Shown here in pieces: positions 25,833-34,348 of a DNA stretch of 64,000 bases (within the stretch, counting starts at the first letter, position 1; each line of letters starts with the position of its first letter). The stretch spans positions 62,001 to 126,000 of the forward strand of contig NZ_BJMN01000013.1 of assembly GCF_006539185.1 (NCBI RefSeq), written 5' to 3'. Made by a program: the position numbers and the translations under genes. Under the pieces are notes generated by a model, which did no database searches, had not been told where the DNA came from, and worked only from the letters and a program-made list of their open reading frames with translations. This stretch comes from Streptomyces gardneri. Lineage in GTDB: Bacteria > Actinomycetota > Actinomycetes > Streptomycetales > Streptomycetaceae.

Positions 25833-27197
25833 GTGGAGCAGCCCGCGCACGGTGGAGAGCCGGCCGGCGCGGCAGGTGACGCTGCCGAGACGCTCGACCA
25901 CCCACTGACGGAAGGCGTACGTCGGCGGGTCGTCGCGCTGGTCGCGGACGCCTTCGGCGGGCTGACCGTCGCGGAGCTGCCGGCCCCCCTGCGGCAGTAC
26001 GCCCGGTTCACCGCGAGCCGGCGGGCCAAGTTCGCCGGCAACGCGATGGCGGCCGCCCTGGAGAGCGATCCGCTCTTCCGGCAGCGGATCGGCGAGCGCT
26101 TCAAGCAGGCCCAGCCCGAACTGGCCGGGGCCGTCGAGACGGGCACCCCGCCCGCCGCCGCGGACCCGGTCGACGTGGCCGCGGCCGCCTATGTGCTGCG
26201 TCCGGTCGGCTGGGTCAAGCTCGTGGCCGCCGCGGGCGAGGAGGCACTGCGGGCGGACGCCGAGCGGGCCGACGAGGCCGGACGGCGCGAGCTGGAGCGG
26301 CTGCGTGAGGAGCTCGCCACCGCCAGGGACCGCTCCCGCGGCGAGACGGAGCAGCTGCGCCACGATCTGGACGCCGCCCGGAAGGAAGCGGAATCGCTTC
26401 ATCGCAAGCTGCGCAGCGCCCAGAGCGACGTGAAGCGCGGCGAGGCCGCGATGCGCCGCGCGCAGGGCGAGATCGACGCGGCGCGGGCGGAGGCGGCGGC
26501 CCAGGTGTCGGCCGCCGAGAGCGAGAGCCGGCGGCTCAAGGCCCGGCTCGGCGAGGTCGAGGCGGCACTGGAGGCGAGCCGCAGGACCGCCCGCGAGGGC
26601 CGCTCGGTGGAGGACATGCGGCTGCGGCTGCTGCTCGACACGGTCCTGGACGCGGCTCAGGGGCTGCGGCGCGAACTGGCGCTGCCGCCCGTCTCCGTGC
26701 TCCCGGCGGACACTGTGGACGCGGTGGAGCCGGGGCGGATGTCCCCGAAGGACATCGCGGCGCGGGCGCTCTCCGAGACCGACCCGGCCCTGCTCGACCA
26801 GCTGCTCGCGCTGCCCCAGGCCCATCTGGTCGTCGACGGCTACAACGTCACCAAGACCGGTTATCCGACGATGCCGTTGGAGAAGCAGCGGCTGCGGCTG
26901 CTCGGGAGCCTGTCGGCCCTCGCGGCCCGTTCGGGCGCCGAGGTCACGTGTGTCTTCGACGGGGCGGAGCTGGCGGCCCCGGTGCTGCTCGCGCCGCCGC
27001 GCGGGGTGCGGGTGCTCTTCTCCAAGCCCGGTGTCACGGCCGACGAGTTGATCCGGCAGCTGGTCCGGGCCGAGCCGCCGGGGCGGCCCGTGGTGGTGGT
27101 CTCCACCGACCGCGAGGTGGCCGACGGTGTCGCGAAGGCGGGGGCGCGGCCGGTGGCGTCCGCCTTGTTGCTGAAGCGGCTTTCGCGGCTCTCGTAG
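25833..27197 (+). CDS. NYN-domain (YacP-like) putative RNA nuclease with coiled coil
   Basis: A 454-residue protein. An N-terminal helical region (about residues 25-110) is followed by a long coiled coil (about 135-245, heptads rich in Glu, Arg and Ala), then a C-terminal PIN-like NYN domain (about 325-454). The domain's acidic sites are visible in HLVVDGYNVTKTG, VTCVFDGAE and VVVVSTDREVADG. RNA cleavage is the family's expected activity. Start GTG 25833. It follows the small zinc-ribbon gene closely. Confidence 0.88.
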   Translation: MEQPAHGGEPAGAAGDAAETLDHPLTEGVRRRVVALVADAFGGLTVAELPAPLRQYARFTASRRAKFAGNAMAAALESDPLFRQRIGERFKQAQPELAGAVETGTPPAAADPVDVAAAAYVLRPVGWVKLVAAAGEEALRADAERADEAGRRELERLREELATARDRSRGETEQLRHDLDAARKEAESLHRKLRSAQSDVKRGEAAMRRAQGEIDAARAEAAAQVSAAESESRRLKARLGEVEAALEASRRTAREGRSVEDMRLRLLLDTVLDAAQGLRRELALPPVSVLPADTVDAVEPGRMSPKDIAARALSETDPALLDQLLALPQAHLVVDGYNVTKTGYPTMPLEKQRLRLLGSLSALAARSGAEVTCVFDGAELAAPVLLAPPRGVRVLFSKPGVTADELIRQLVRAEPPGRPVVVVSTDREVADGVAKAGARPVASALLLKRLSRLS

Positions 27198-27319
27198 CGA
27201 CCTCGTAACTCCTGGGCGGTATGCCCGAATTCTGGATGGCACACCGTCAAGTGGCCATCACTGGCCGTGGGGTGCGTGTGAATAAAGTGCTGCGCGAGCG
27301 ATATTTTTGCCGGTGGGAT

Positions 27320-27349
27320 TTGAACTGATCACAACTTGGTCACTAGGGT
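27320..27349 (+). promoter_or_regulatory. Promoter of the first NlpC/P60 gene
   Basis: TTGAAC (27320-27325), 18 bases, TAGGGT (27344-27349): close to the vegetative consensus of Streptomyces. It leaves a leader of about 100 bases before GTG 27457. Confidence 0.6.
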
Positions 27350-27456
27350 CAGGGCTCGAACCTTCGCACGGTCGATCACTCATCCGGGGTGGCGGCGGAG
27401 GAACCGCCTGCCTCTCAACCGGTCGGGCGGCTCTGAGGAAGAAGGAGATCGCCTTC

Positions 27457-28503
27457 GTGGCGTCCCACCGTCGACCCAAGCAGCCGAGCCGGGCCCGTGT
27501 GACCGTGCTCACCGCGGCCGCGGCCGCCGCCGTAGCCCTCTCCGCCCAGTCCGGAGCCCAGGCGGCCCCCAAGCCCAAGATCGACGAGGTCAAGTCCAAG
27601 GTCGACGCGCTGCACCACGAGGCCGAAGAGGCCACGGAGCAGTACAACCAGGCCGAAGAGCGCCGGGGCAAGCTGCAGGACGAGATCGGCAACCTCCAGG
27701 ACAAGGTGGCCCGCGGTCAGCAGGAGCTCAACACCCTGCGCGACCAGATCGGTTCGGTCGCCAGCGCCCAGTACCGCTCCGGCGGCATCGACCCGGCGCT
27801 CCAGCTCTTCCTCTCCGCCGACCCGGACACCTACCTCGACAAGGCGTCCGCGATCGACCAGCTGAGCGCCCAGCAGGCCGACGTCCTCACCTCGATCCAG
27901 GCCAAGCAGCGGACCCTCGCGCAGCAGCGCGCCGAGGCGACCACGAAGCTCGCCGACCTCGAGGACGTCCGCAAGACCCTCGGTGCCAAGAAGAAGAAGT
28001 TCCAGGGCAAGCTCGCCGAGGCGCAGAAGCTCCTCAACACCCTCACGGCGGCCGAGAAGGCCAAGCTGGAGCAGGAGGAGCGGGCGAAGGAGCAGCGCGC
28101 CAGCCGCGCCGCCGGCGAGCGGATCGACCTCGGCAACGAGGCCCCCGCGAGCGGCCTCGGCGCCGCCGCGCTCGCCGCCGCCGCCACCCGCCAGGGCATG
28201 CCGTACCAGTCCGGCCACGAGGGCCCCACGTCCTTCGACTGCTCCGGTCTGACCCAGTGGGCCTACGGCCAGGCCGGTGCCAGGCTCAGCCGCGTCACCT
28301 ACACCCAGCAGAACGACGGCACGAAGATCGGCCGCAGTCAGCTCAAGCCGGGCGACCTGGTCTTCTTCAACGGCCTGTCGCACGTGGGTCTGTACGCGGG
28401 CAACAACACGATCCTCCACGCTCCCAAGCCGGGCGCCAGCGTCCGCTACGAGTCGATGAACTACATGGGCACGTTCCAGTTCGGTGTCCGCATCGGAGGC
28501 TGA
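27457..28503 (+). CDS. NlpC/P60 (C40) cell-wall peptidase with coiled coil
   Basis: A 348-residue secreted peptidoglycan peptidase. Basic N-terminus VASHRRPKQPSRAR, hydrophobic signal to AQAAP, then a coiled coil (about residues 40-210), as in mycobacterial RipA-type hydrolases. The C-terminal NlpC/P60 domain (about 235-348) has catalytic C262 in SFDCSGLTQWAY and His in LSHVGLYAG, with ILHAPKPG after it. GTG 27457 has GAAGGAG about 8 bases upstream. A close paralogue follows in tandem. Confidence 0.95.
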   Translation: MASHRRPKQPSRARVTVLTAAAAAAVALSAQSGAQAAPKPKIDEVKSKVDALHHEAEEATEQYNQAEERRGKLQDEIGNLQDKVARGQQELNTLRDQIGSVASAQYRSGGIDPALQLFLSADPDTYLDKASAIDQLSAQQADVLTSIQAKQRTLAQQRAEATTKLADLEDVRKTLGAKKKKFQGKLAEAQKLLNTLTAAEKAKLEQEERAKEQRASRAAGERIDLGNEAPASGLGAAALAAAATRQGMPYQSGHEGPTSFDCSGLTQWAYGQAGARLSRVTYTQQNDGTKIGRSQLKPGDLVFFNGLSHVGLYAGNNTILHAPKPGASVRYESMNYMGTFQFGVRIGG

Positions 28504-28560
28504 CACGCCCCGCCCCGGCATGCCGCCCAAACGGGTGGTTCGCCCGGACCCGCGCTGACC

Positions 28561-28606
28561 TGACGCCCCGCCGGTGACCTGTGTTCTCCGGCGGGGCGTC
28601 ACTTTG
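28561..28606 (+). terminator. Terminator between the two NlpC/P60 genes
   Basis: A 14-bp perfect stem (28561-28574 with 28588-28601), 13-base loop, followed by CTTTG. It separates the tandem paralogues into two transcripts. Confidence 0.8.
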
Positions 28607-28693
28607 TGTGCCCGTCGGCTTCGTTGGACACGGCGTGATCAGCGGCTACTGTCTGCCGCGCCAGTCTGCGTCGAGCCGAACGGAGCGCGATTA

Positions 28694-29710
28694 GTGGCGT
28701 CCCACCGCCGACCCGCGAGGGTCACCGTCCTGACCGCAGCCGCCGCGGCCACCGCGGCGGCGTCCCTCGGGGCCGTCCCCGCGAGCGCCGACCCGGGGCC
28801 CGGCGACAGCGCCGCCACCCGGGCCACGGTCGACCGCCTCTTCGAGGAGGCCGAGAAGGCCACCGAGGGCTACAACAAGGCGGACGAGAAGACGGACGCG
28901 CTGCGCAGGACGGTCTCCCGGGCGCAGGACGGACTCGCCCGGGGCCAGGACCGCATCAACCACATGCGGGGCGCCCTCGGCTCGGTCGCCGGGGCCCAGT
29001 ACCGCTCCGGCGGCATCGACCCCGCCCTCGCGCTGCTGCTCTCCTCCGACCCGGACAGCTACCTCGAACGCGCCTCCGCCCTCGACCGCGTCACCGCCCG
29101 GCAGGGCGTCGCGCTCGGCGAACTGCGGCGGGAGCAGCGCCGGCTGAACCAGAAGCGGGACGAGGCGCGCACCGCCCTCGCCGAGCTGGAGCGCAGCCGG
29201 GCCGACGTCGCCCGCCACAAGCGCGCCGTCGAGCGCAAGCTCGCCGAGGCCCGCCGGATCCTCGCCTCCCTCACCGTCGCGGAGCGCGCCGACTACGACC
29301 GGGCCTCCCGCTCCGGCGGGCGCGCGGAGGAGCTGCCGCCCCTCGCCGACCTCGCCCCCGGCTCCTCCCGGGCCTCCGCCGCGGTGATCGCCGCCCGCAG
29401 CGCGATCGGCAAGCCGTACGTGTGGGGGGCGACCGGGCCCTCCGGCTTCGACTGCTCGGGCCTGATGGTCTGGTCGTACCGGCAGGCCGGGATCAGCTTG
29501 CCGCGCACCTCCCAGGGCCAGCGGCACGCGGGCCGGCAGGTGCCGCTCTCGCAGGCGCAGCCCGGCGACCTGGTCACGTACCGCGGCGACGCCAGCCATG
29601 TGGGGATCTACGCGGGCAACGGTCAGGTCATCCACGCGCCCTACCCGGGGGCGCGGGTCCGCTACGACCCGGTGAACATGATGTCGAACGTGACGGTGAC
29701 GCGGGTCTGA
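28694..29710 (+). CDS. NlpC/P60 (C40) cell-wall peptidase, tandem paralogue
   Basis: A 338-residue secreted protein with the same layout as its upstream neighbour: VASHRRPARVTVLTAAAA signal, coiled coil (about residues 40-200) sharing AQYRSGGIDPALALLLSSDPDSYL-like blocks, and an NlpC/P60 domain with catalytic C254 in GFDCSGLMVWSYRQAG and His in DASHVGIYAG. The coiled-coil tail is more Arg-rich than the paralogue's. Start GTG 28694 with GGAG upstream. The pair most likely arose by tandem duplication. Confidence 0.94.
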   Translation: MASHRRPARVTVLTAAAAATAAASLGAVPASADPGPGDSAATRATVDRLFEEAEKATEGYNKADEKTDALRRTVSRAQDGLARGQDRINHMRGALGSVAGAQYRSGGIDPALALLLSSDPDSYLERASALDRVTARQGVALGELRREQRRLNQKRDEARTALAELERSRADVARHKRAVERKLAEARRILASLTVAERADYDRASRSGGRAEELPPLADLAPGSSRASAAVIAARSAIGKPYVWGATGPSGFDCSGLMVWSYRQAGISLPRTSQGQRHAGRQVPLSQAQPGDLVTYRGDASHVGIYAGNGQVIHAPYPGARVRYDPVNMMSNVTVTRV

Positions 29711-29780
29711 GGCCGGGGCGGGGCGCCGATCCCGCCGTACCGGAAGCGGCACCGGCCCGTCCGACCGTACGATTTGAGGC

Positions 29781-31016
29781 GTGGCAGGTCAGGGGTGTGG
29801 AGCGAGGCGGCCGGCCGTGGCCTGTCTGCTCGTCCTGCTGCTCACGCTCACGGCGCTCGCCGGCTGCTCGGCGGGCAGCCCCGGCACCGCGGCCACGTCC
29901 GCGGTGTCCCGGGAGATACAGACGCTCCTCGACGCGCACGCCAGGGCGCTCCTCGACCGTGACGAGGCCTCCTTCCGGGCCGCCCTCGACCCCGCGTACG
30001 CGCCGACCGCCCTGACCGGGTTCCGGCGGCTCGCGCAGGTGCCGCTCGACGACTGGACGTACAGGGTCACCGGGATCGACCGCACCGGCGACGACCGGGT
30101 CACCGCGCGCACCGAGCTCGGCTACCGGCTGCGGGGCCACGACAGGGGGCCCGTCACCAGCGGCCGCGTCCTGGACCTGGCCGAGCGGGACGGACGCTGG
30201 TACGTGACCGGTGACCGGCCCGCGGAGGGCGCGCCCCGGCAGCTCTGGGAGCAGGGGGACGTCACCGCGGTCCGGGGGGCCCGCTCGCTGGTCCTCGGCG
30301 TCGGCCAGGACCCGGTGCGGCTCCGGGCGATCGCCGCGGCCGCCGACCGGGCGGTCCCCGCCGTGAGCGCGGCCTGGCCCTCGGAGTGGGCCCGCGAGGT
30401 CGTCGTCCTCGTCCCCGGTTCGCTGGACGCGATGGGCGGCCTCCTCGGGGCGCCGGGCAGCTCCTACCGGGGCATCGCCGCCGTCACCACGGGGGAGACG
30501 GCGGGCGGGGCGGACGCGCCCGCGGATCGGGTCATCGTCAACCCCGAGGCGTACGGCGCCCTCGGCGACTTCGGCCGGCAGCTGGTCCTCACCCACGAGA
30601 CGGTCCATGTCGCCACCCGGGCCCACACCTCCGCGTCCACCCCGGTCTGGCTCTCCGAGGGCTTCGCCGACTGGGCCGCCTACCGGGGCACCGGCCGGAC
30701 ACCCGCCCAGGCGGCCCCCGAGCTGGCCCGCGCGGTCCGTGCGGGCGAGCTGCCCGCCCGGCTCCCGGAGGACGCGGACTTCGGCTTCGGCGGCGACGCG
30801 GAGGCGCTCGCCCGGGCCTACGAGGGCGGCTGGCTGGCGTGCGCGCTGATCGCGGAGCGCTGGGGCGAGAAGGAGCTGACGGAGTTCTACCGCGCGGTGG
30901 GGGCGCACCCGGGCCGGGACGGCGCGGTGGAGAAGGCGCTCCAGGAGGTCCTGGACACCACGCCGGAGGAGTTCACGGCCGCGTGGCGGACGTACCTGGG
31001 GGAGCGGCTCGGCTGA
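29781..31016 (+). CDS. Lipoprotein with HExxH putative zinc-peptidase domain
   Basis: A 411-residue lipoprotein: lipobox LTALAGC (C29), a region of about 140 residues resembling an NTF2-like/nuclear-transport fold (residues 45-165), and a C-terminal gluzincin-like domain. The zinc motif is HETVH (H272-H276) in LVLTHETVHVATR, with the downstream Glu ligand in VWLSEGFADWAAY. The reading frame ends 44 bases inside the convergent PadR gene. GTG 29781 is the start. The substrate is unknown; a cell-envelope role is likely from the neighbours. Confidence 0.88.
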   Translation: MAGQGCGARRPAVACLLVLLLTLTALAGCSAGSPGTAATSAVSREIQTLLDAHARALLDRDEASFRAALDPAYAPTALTGFRRLAQVPLDDWTYRVTGIDRTGDDRVTARTELGYRLRGHDRGPVTSGRVLDLAERDGRWYVTGDRPAEGAPRQLWEQGDVTAVRGARSLVLGVGQDPVRLRAIAAAADRAVPAVSAAWPSEWAREVVVLVPGSLDAMGGLLGAPGSSYRGIAAVTTGETAGGADAPADRVIVNPEAYGALGDFGRQLVLTHETVHVATRAHTSASTPVWLSEGFADWAAYRGTGRTPAQAAPELARAVRAGELPARLPEDADFGFGGDAEALARAYEGGWLACALIAERWGEKELTEFYRAVGAHPGRDGAVEKALQEVLDTTPEEFTAAWRTYLGERLG

Positions 31017-31551
31017 CGCGCTCCGCGCGCGCGTCCAGTTCGGCGAGGGCCTCCGTCAGCCAGGCCTTCTCCTCCGTGCCCGTCGCGCGGGCGATCCGCA
31101 GCATCCCCCGGCGGAAGAGGTCGGACTCCTCCTCGGCGCGCACCGGAGTCCCGCCCTCGTAGAAGAAGCTGGCCGGGGCGGTGAGGAACTCCTGGCGGCG
31201 GCGGAGGACGGCCGCCTGGTCCGCCGGGTCGGGGAGGTGGCCGAGGAAGGCGAGCAGGGTGAAGAAGCGCTGGCCGTCGGTGATCTCGGCGTCCTTGGGG
31301 GCGCGCAGCCGGGCGAGCAGCTCCTGGCGTCCCTCGGGGGTGAGCGAGAGCGTGCGGCGCGGGGCGGCGCTCGCGCCGGGTTCCGTACGGCTGTCGACCA
31401 GGCCGTTCTTCACCAGGCGGGTGATCGCCGGGTAGAGGGCGCCGTCGCTGACCGGGCGGACGTGGCCGCTCAGGCCCTGGATGCGCTCCTTCAGCTCGTA
31501 CCCGTGCAGCGGCTTCTCGTACAGGAAGCCCAGGATCGACAGCTCCAGCAC
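30973..31551 (-). CDS. PadR-family transcriptional regulator
   Basis: A 192-residue repressor. The winged helix is at the N-terminus: LELSILGFLYEKPLHGYELKERI, then VSDGALYPAITRLVKNGLV and RRTLSLTPEGRQELL. The C-terminal helical domain (about residues 100-190) mediates dimerisation. GTG 31551 lies behind GGAGGG. It is divergent from a MATE exporter gene across a 102-base region with repeated operator-like sequence, so it most likely represses both genes until a drug binds. Confidence 0.93.
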   Translation of the reverse strand: MLELSILGFLYEKPLHGYELKERIQGLSGHVRPVSDGALYPAITRLVKNGLVDSRTEPGASAAPRRTLSLTPEGRQELLARLRAPKDAEITDGQRFFTLLAFLGHLPDPADQAAVLRRRQEFLTAPASFFYEGGTPVRAEEESDLFRRGMLRIARATGTEEKAWLTEALAELDARAERVSRAAPPGTSATRP

Positions 31552-31594
31552 CGGGGGCCCTCCTTCGCGCTTGTCGTGGGACCGGCCGCCATGC

Positions 31595-31640
31595 TACCTC
31601 TTTTCGAGGTGCCTCTATTCGAGGTACATCGAAAAGAGGG
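31595..31640. promoter_or_regulatory. Probable PadR operator array
   Basis: CCTCTTTTCGAGGT (31597-31610) and CCTCTATTCGAGGT (31612-31625) are near-identical direct copies, each with internal CCTC/GAGG symmetry. TCGAAAAGAGG (31629-31639) is the inverse of 31597-31607. All lie between the divergent PadR and MATE genes. Confidence 0.65.
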
Positions 31641-31653
31641 GGGACTCTTTCGC

Positions 31654-33027
31654 ATGTCCGAACACCGCCGCACACTCGTCCGGCTCGCCCGCCCGGTGTA
31701 CTTCGAACTCCTCGCCGGAGTCGCCGCGGGCGTCATCAACATGGTCTGGGTCGCCCGGCTCGGCGCGGACGCGGTCGCCGCCGTCGCCGTCGCCACCAAC
31801 GTCGAGAACCTCCTCCTCGGCGTCGTGCTCCTCGCCGGATCCGGCACCACCGTGCTCGTCGCCCGCGCCCGGGGAGCCGGCGACCCGGGCGGCGTCCGCG
31901 CCGCCGTCCGCGGCGGCACCGCCCTCTGCGCGCTGCTCGTGCCGCCCGTCGCGCTCGGCGGATACCTGCTGCGCGAACCGCTCGCCGCCCTGCTCCTCGG
32001 CGGCCCGGGCCATCCCGCCCACGCCCTGGCCACCGCCTACTTCGCGATCTCGCTCCCCGGCACGGCCGTCTTCTTCGCCACGAACGTCCTCGACGGAATC
32101 CTCAAGGGCGCCGGAGACACCCGCACCCCCATGCGGCTCGCCTTCCTCGCCAACGGACTGATCCTCGTCCTCGACCCGCTGCTCATCCACGCCCACGGAG
32201 TGGCGGGCGCCGCCCTCGCCACCGTCATCGGCCGGACCGTCGCCCTCGCCGCAGGGCTGCTCGTCCTGCGCCGCACCGCCCTGCTCAAGGCGGCGCGCAC
32301 CACCCGGCCCGCCCTGTCGACCGCCGCCGCCCTGCGCCGTACCGCCACCACCGGGCTGCCCATGTCCGTGGACTTCACCGTCCGGATGACCGGAGCGCTC
32401 GCGCTCGTCTCGGTCGTCGCCCGGCTCGGCGTCACCGAGACCGCCGCCTACGGCATCGCCACCAAGGCCATGTACGTCGCGACGATGGCCTTCTACGCCG
32501 TCCGGCAGGCCGCCGCGATCCACACGGCGCACCTCCTCGGCGCCCTGGGGACACCCGCCGCCCCCCAGCGGGCCGGCGGCGAGGGGAACAAGGGGAACGA
32601 GGAGCGGCAGGCCGTCGCGCGGCAGGCCCTCGTCCTCGCCGCAGTCCTCGGCGCGACCGCCGCCGTACTGCTGCTCCTCGGCGCCGGACCGGTCATGCGG
32701 GCCTTCGGCGCCGAGCCGGCGGTGGCGGAGGCGGGCGCGCTCTTCCTGCGCTGCCTCGGCCCCTACCTGCTGCTCATGGCCTGCTTCATCGGGGTCGCCG
32801 GGGTCTTCGAGGGCAGTGGGGCCGGTCCGTACCTCGCCCGGATCACCATCGCCGGCGTCCTCGTCCAACTGCCGCTCGCCTACGCCCTGTCAGGACTCGG
32901 GCTCGCCGGGATCTGTGTGGCCATGGCCCTCGCCATGGCCGTGCAGTGCGCGGCCCTCGGCCTGCTGCACCGCCGCGGCACCGGCTCTCAGAAGGAGCCG
33001 GACAGGGCCTTCTCGCGCTCCGGCTGA
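31654..33027 (+). CDS. MATE-family multidrug efflux transporter
   Basis: A 457-residue exporter with 12 predicted membrane helices in two six-helix halves (MATE/DinF type). It has ARPVYFELLAGVAAGVINMVWVARLGADAVAAVAVA in helix 1-2 and GAGDTRTPMRLAFLANG, typical of the family. ATG 31654 follows an AGAGGGGGGA stretch. It ends 40 bases inside the convergent GT87 gene. Control by the divergent PadR repressor is likely. Substrates are unknown. Confidence 0.92.
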   Translation: MSEHRRTLVRLARPVYFELLAGVAAGVINMVWVARLGADAVAAVAVATNVENLLLGVVLLAGSGTTVLVARARGAGDPGGVRAAVRGGTALCALLVPPVALGGYLLREPLAALLLGGPGHPAHALATAYFAISLPGTAVFFATNVLDGILKGAGDTRTPMRLAFLANGLILVLDPLLIHAHGVAGAALATVIGRTVALAAGLLVLRRTALLKAARTTRPALSTAAALRRTATTGLPMSVDFTVRMTGALALVSVVARLGVTETAAYGIATKAMYVATMAFYAVRQAAAIHTAHLLGALGTPAAPQRAGGEGNKGNEERQAVARQALVLAAVLGATAAVLLLLGAGPVMRAFGAEPAVAEAGALFLRCLGPYLLLMACFIGVAGVFEGSGAGPYLARITIAGVLVQLPLAYALSGLGLAGICVAMALAMAVQCAALGLLHRRGTGSQKEPDRAFSRSG

Positions 33028-34262
33028 ACCGCCTGCGCGGGGATGGCGACCTCGGTGAGACGAGGCTCGGTCACCGTCTGGCGCCACAGGATCCGGCAGG
33101 CGATCAGCGCGGCGGCGATCAGCATGCCGTTCCGCGTGAACAGCACCGCGATGCCCAGCGGATCGCTCCGCGTCACGTGCGAGAACCACACCGGGAACTC
33201 GAAATGCGTCACCGCCGTCGCCCAGATCACCAGGTACACGGGGACCCGCATCCGGCTCGACCGGTAGGCCAGGCAGACCGCGCCCAGACCGACCAGCCAC
33301 AGCATGTACTGGGGGGAGAGCACCCGGCTCGTCACCGTGAACAGCAGTACGGCCACGAAGGCCGCGTCCGCCACCGTCGACGAGACGAAGCGGCGGGAGC
33401 GGATCCGCCACAGCAGCAGCCAGCCGAAGGCGGCGATGGTGAGCGCGAGCGCGGCGGTGGAGACCGCGGAGACGTACGGGCCGAGGAACTCGATCGAGCC
33501 GTAGTTCATCCGCGCCTCGCCCTCCCAGCCGAAGTGCCGGACGACGTGGAAGACCATCGCGCCCAGCGACTCGACCTCGGTGCCCCGGTCGCGCTGGAAG
33601 GAGAGGAAGGCCAGCGCCCCCGGCATCCACAGCACGCACAGCAGCAGGACGGCGGCCGCCGCGCCCGCCGCCGTCGACCAGGCGCGGAAGGTCGCGCGGC
33701 CCTTGGCGGTGCCCACCAGGATCAGCGCGGGCCACACCTTCAGGACCGCGCCGAAGCCGGCGAGGGCGCCGAGGACGCGCGGGCTCCGGCCGGCCGCGAG
33801 CAGCCCCGCCACCGCGACGGCGGTCACCATCACGTCGTACCGGGCGTACGCGGTCGGACCGAGCAGCGGGACGCCGGCGAGCCACATCCAGGCACCGTCG
33901 AGCCTCCGGCCCGCGCGGCGGCCCGTGCGCACGAGCAGCCCGAAGACGAACGCGTCGCAGAGGAAGGCGAGGACGAAGAAGGCCGACGCGTAGTCGAGGA
34001 ACGGCAGCAGCCCGGGCGCGAGGATCGGGAAGGCCGCGGCCGGCGGGTACTGCCACGTGACGTCGTCCAGCGGGTACGTGCCCGTCCGCAGGACCTCGTA
34101 CCAGCCCTGGTAGATGTTCGAGACGTCGAAGGTGATGTCCGGCCCGGGGACGACCACGACCTTGAAGACACAGATCAGCAGGATGACCCTGGTGAGAGCC
34201 CAGAGAGAGAGCGGAAGCCGCAGACTCGTGAGTGAACCGTTCTTCACTGCCCCGCCCGTCAT
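32988..34262 (-). CDS. GT87-family membrane glycosyltransferase (mannosyltransferase-like)
   Basis: A 424-residue integral membrane enzyme with about ten helices, of the DUF2029/GT87 group that uses polyprenyl-phosphomannose. Family features are the acidic first loop PDITFDVSNIYQGWYEVLRTGTYPLDDVTWQYPPAA and the later LSPQYMLWLV. It lies next to a PimB'-like mannosyltransferase, and M. tuberculosis keeps a GT87 alpha-1,2-mannosyltransferase (Rv2181) in the matching neighbourhood, so mannan or phosphatidylinositol-mannoside elongation is a good guess. ATG 34262. Confidence 0.86.
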   Translation of the reverse strand: MTGGAVKNGSLTSLRLPLSLWALTRVILLICVFKVVVVPGPDITFDVSNIYQGWYEVLRTGTYPLDDVTWQYPPAAAFPILAPGLLPFLDYASAFFVLAFLCDAFVFGLLVRTGRRAGRRLDGAWMWLAGVPLLGPTAYARYDVMVTAVAVAGLLAAGRSPRVLGALAGFGAVLKVWPALILVGTAKGRATFRAWSTAAGAAAAVLLLCVLWMPGALAFLSFQRDRGTEVESLGAMVFHVVRHFGWEGEARMNYGSIEFLGPYVSAVSTAALALTIAAFGWLLLWRIRSRRFVSSTVADAAFVAVLLFTVTSRVLSPQYMLWLVGLGAVCLAYRSSRMRVPVYLVIWATAVTHFEFPVWFSHVTRSDPLGIAVLFTRNGMLIAAALIACRILWRQTVTEPRLTEVAIPAQAVQPEREKALSGSF

Positions 34263-34348
34263 CGCTGAATCGTCCTTGTCCTGTCGGTCCGCTCACGCGG
34301 TGAGTGGTGGTGCCGGGCGGTGAGTGCCATCGCGTACTGTCGGCCACG

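Noticed and set aside
27350..27456. Possible c-di-AMP (ydaO) riboswitch before the first NlpC/P60 gene
   Set aside because: Wall-hydrolase genes in Streptomyces often carry one, but the leader lacks the conserved GGGGTGAAT and ACCCGACAGCTAACC-type blocks, so only a promoter was called.
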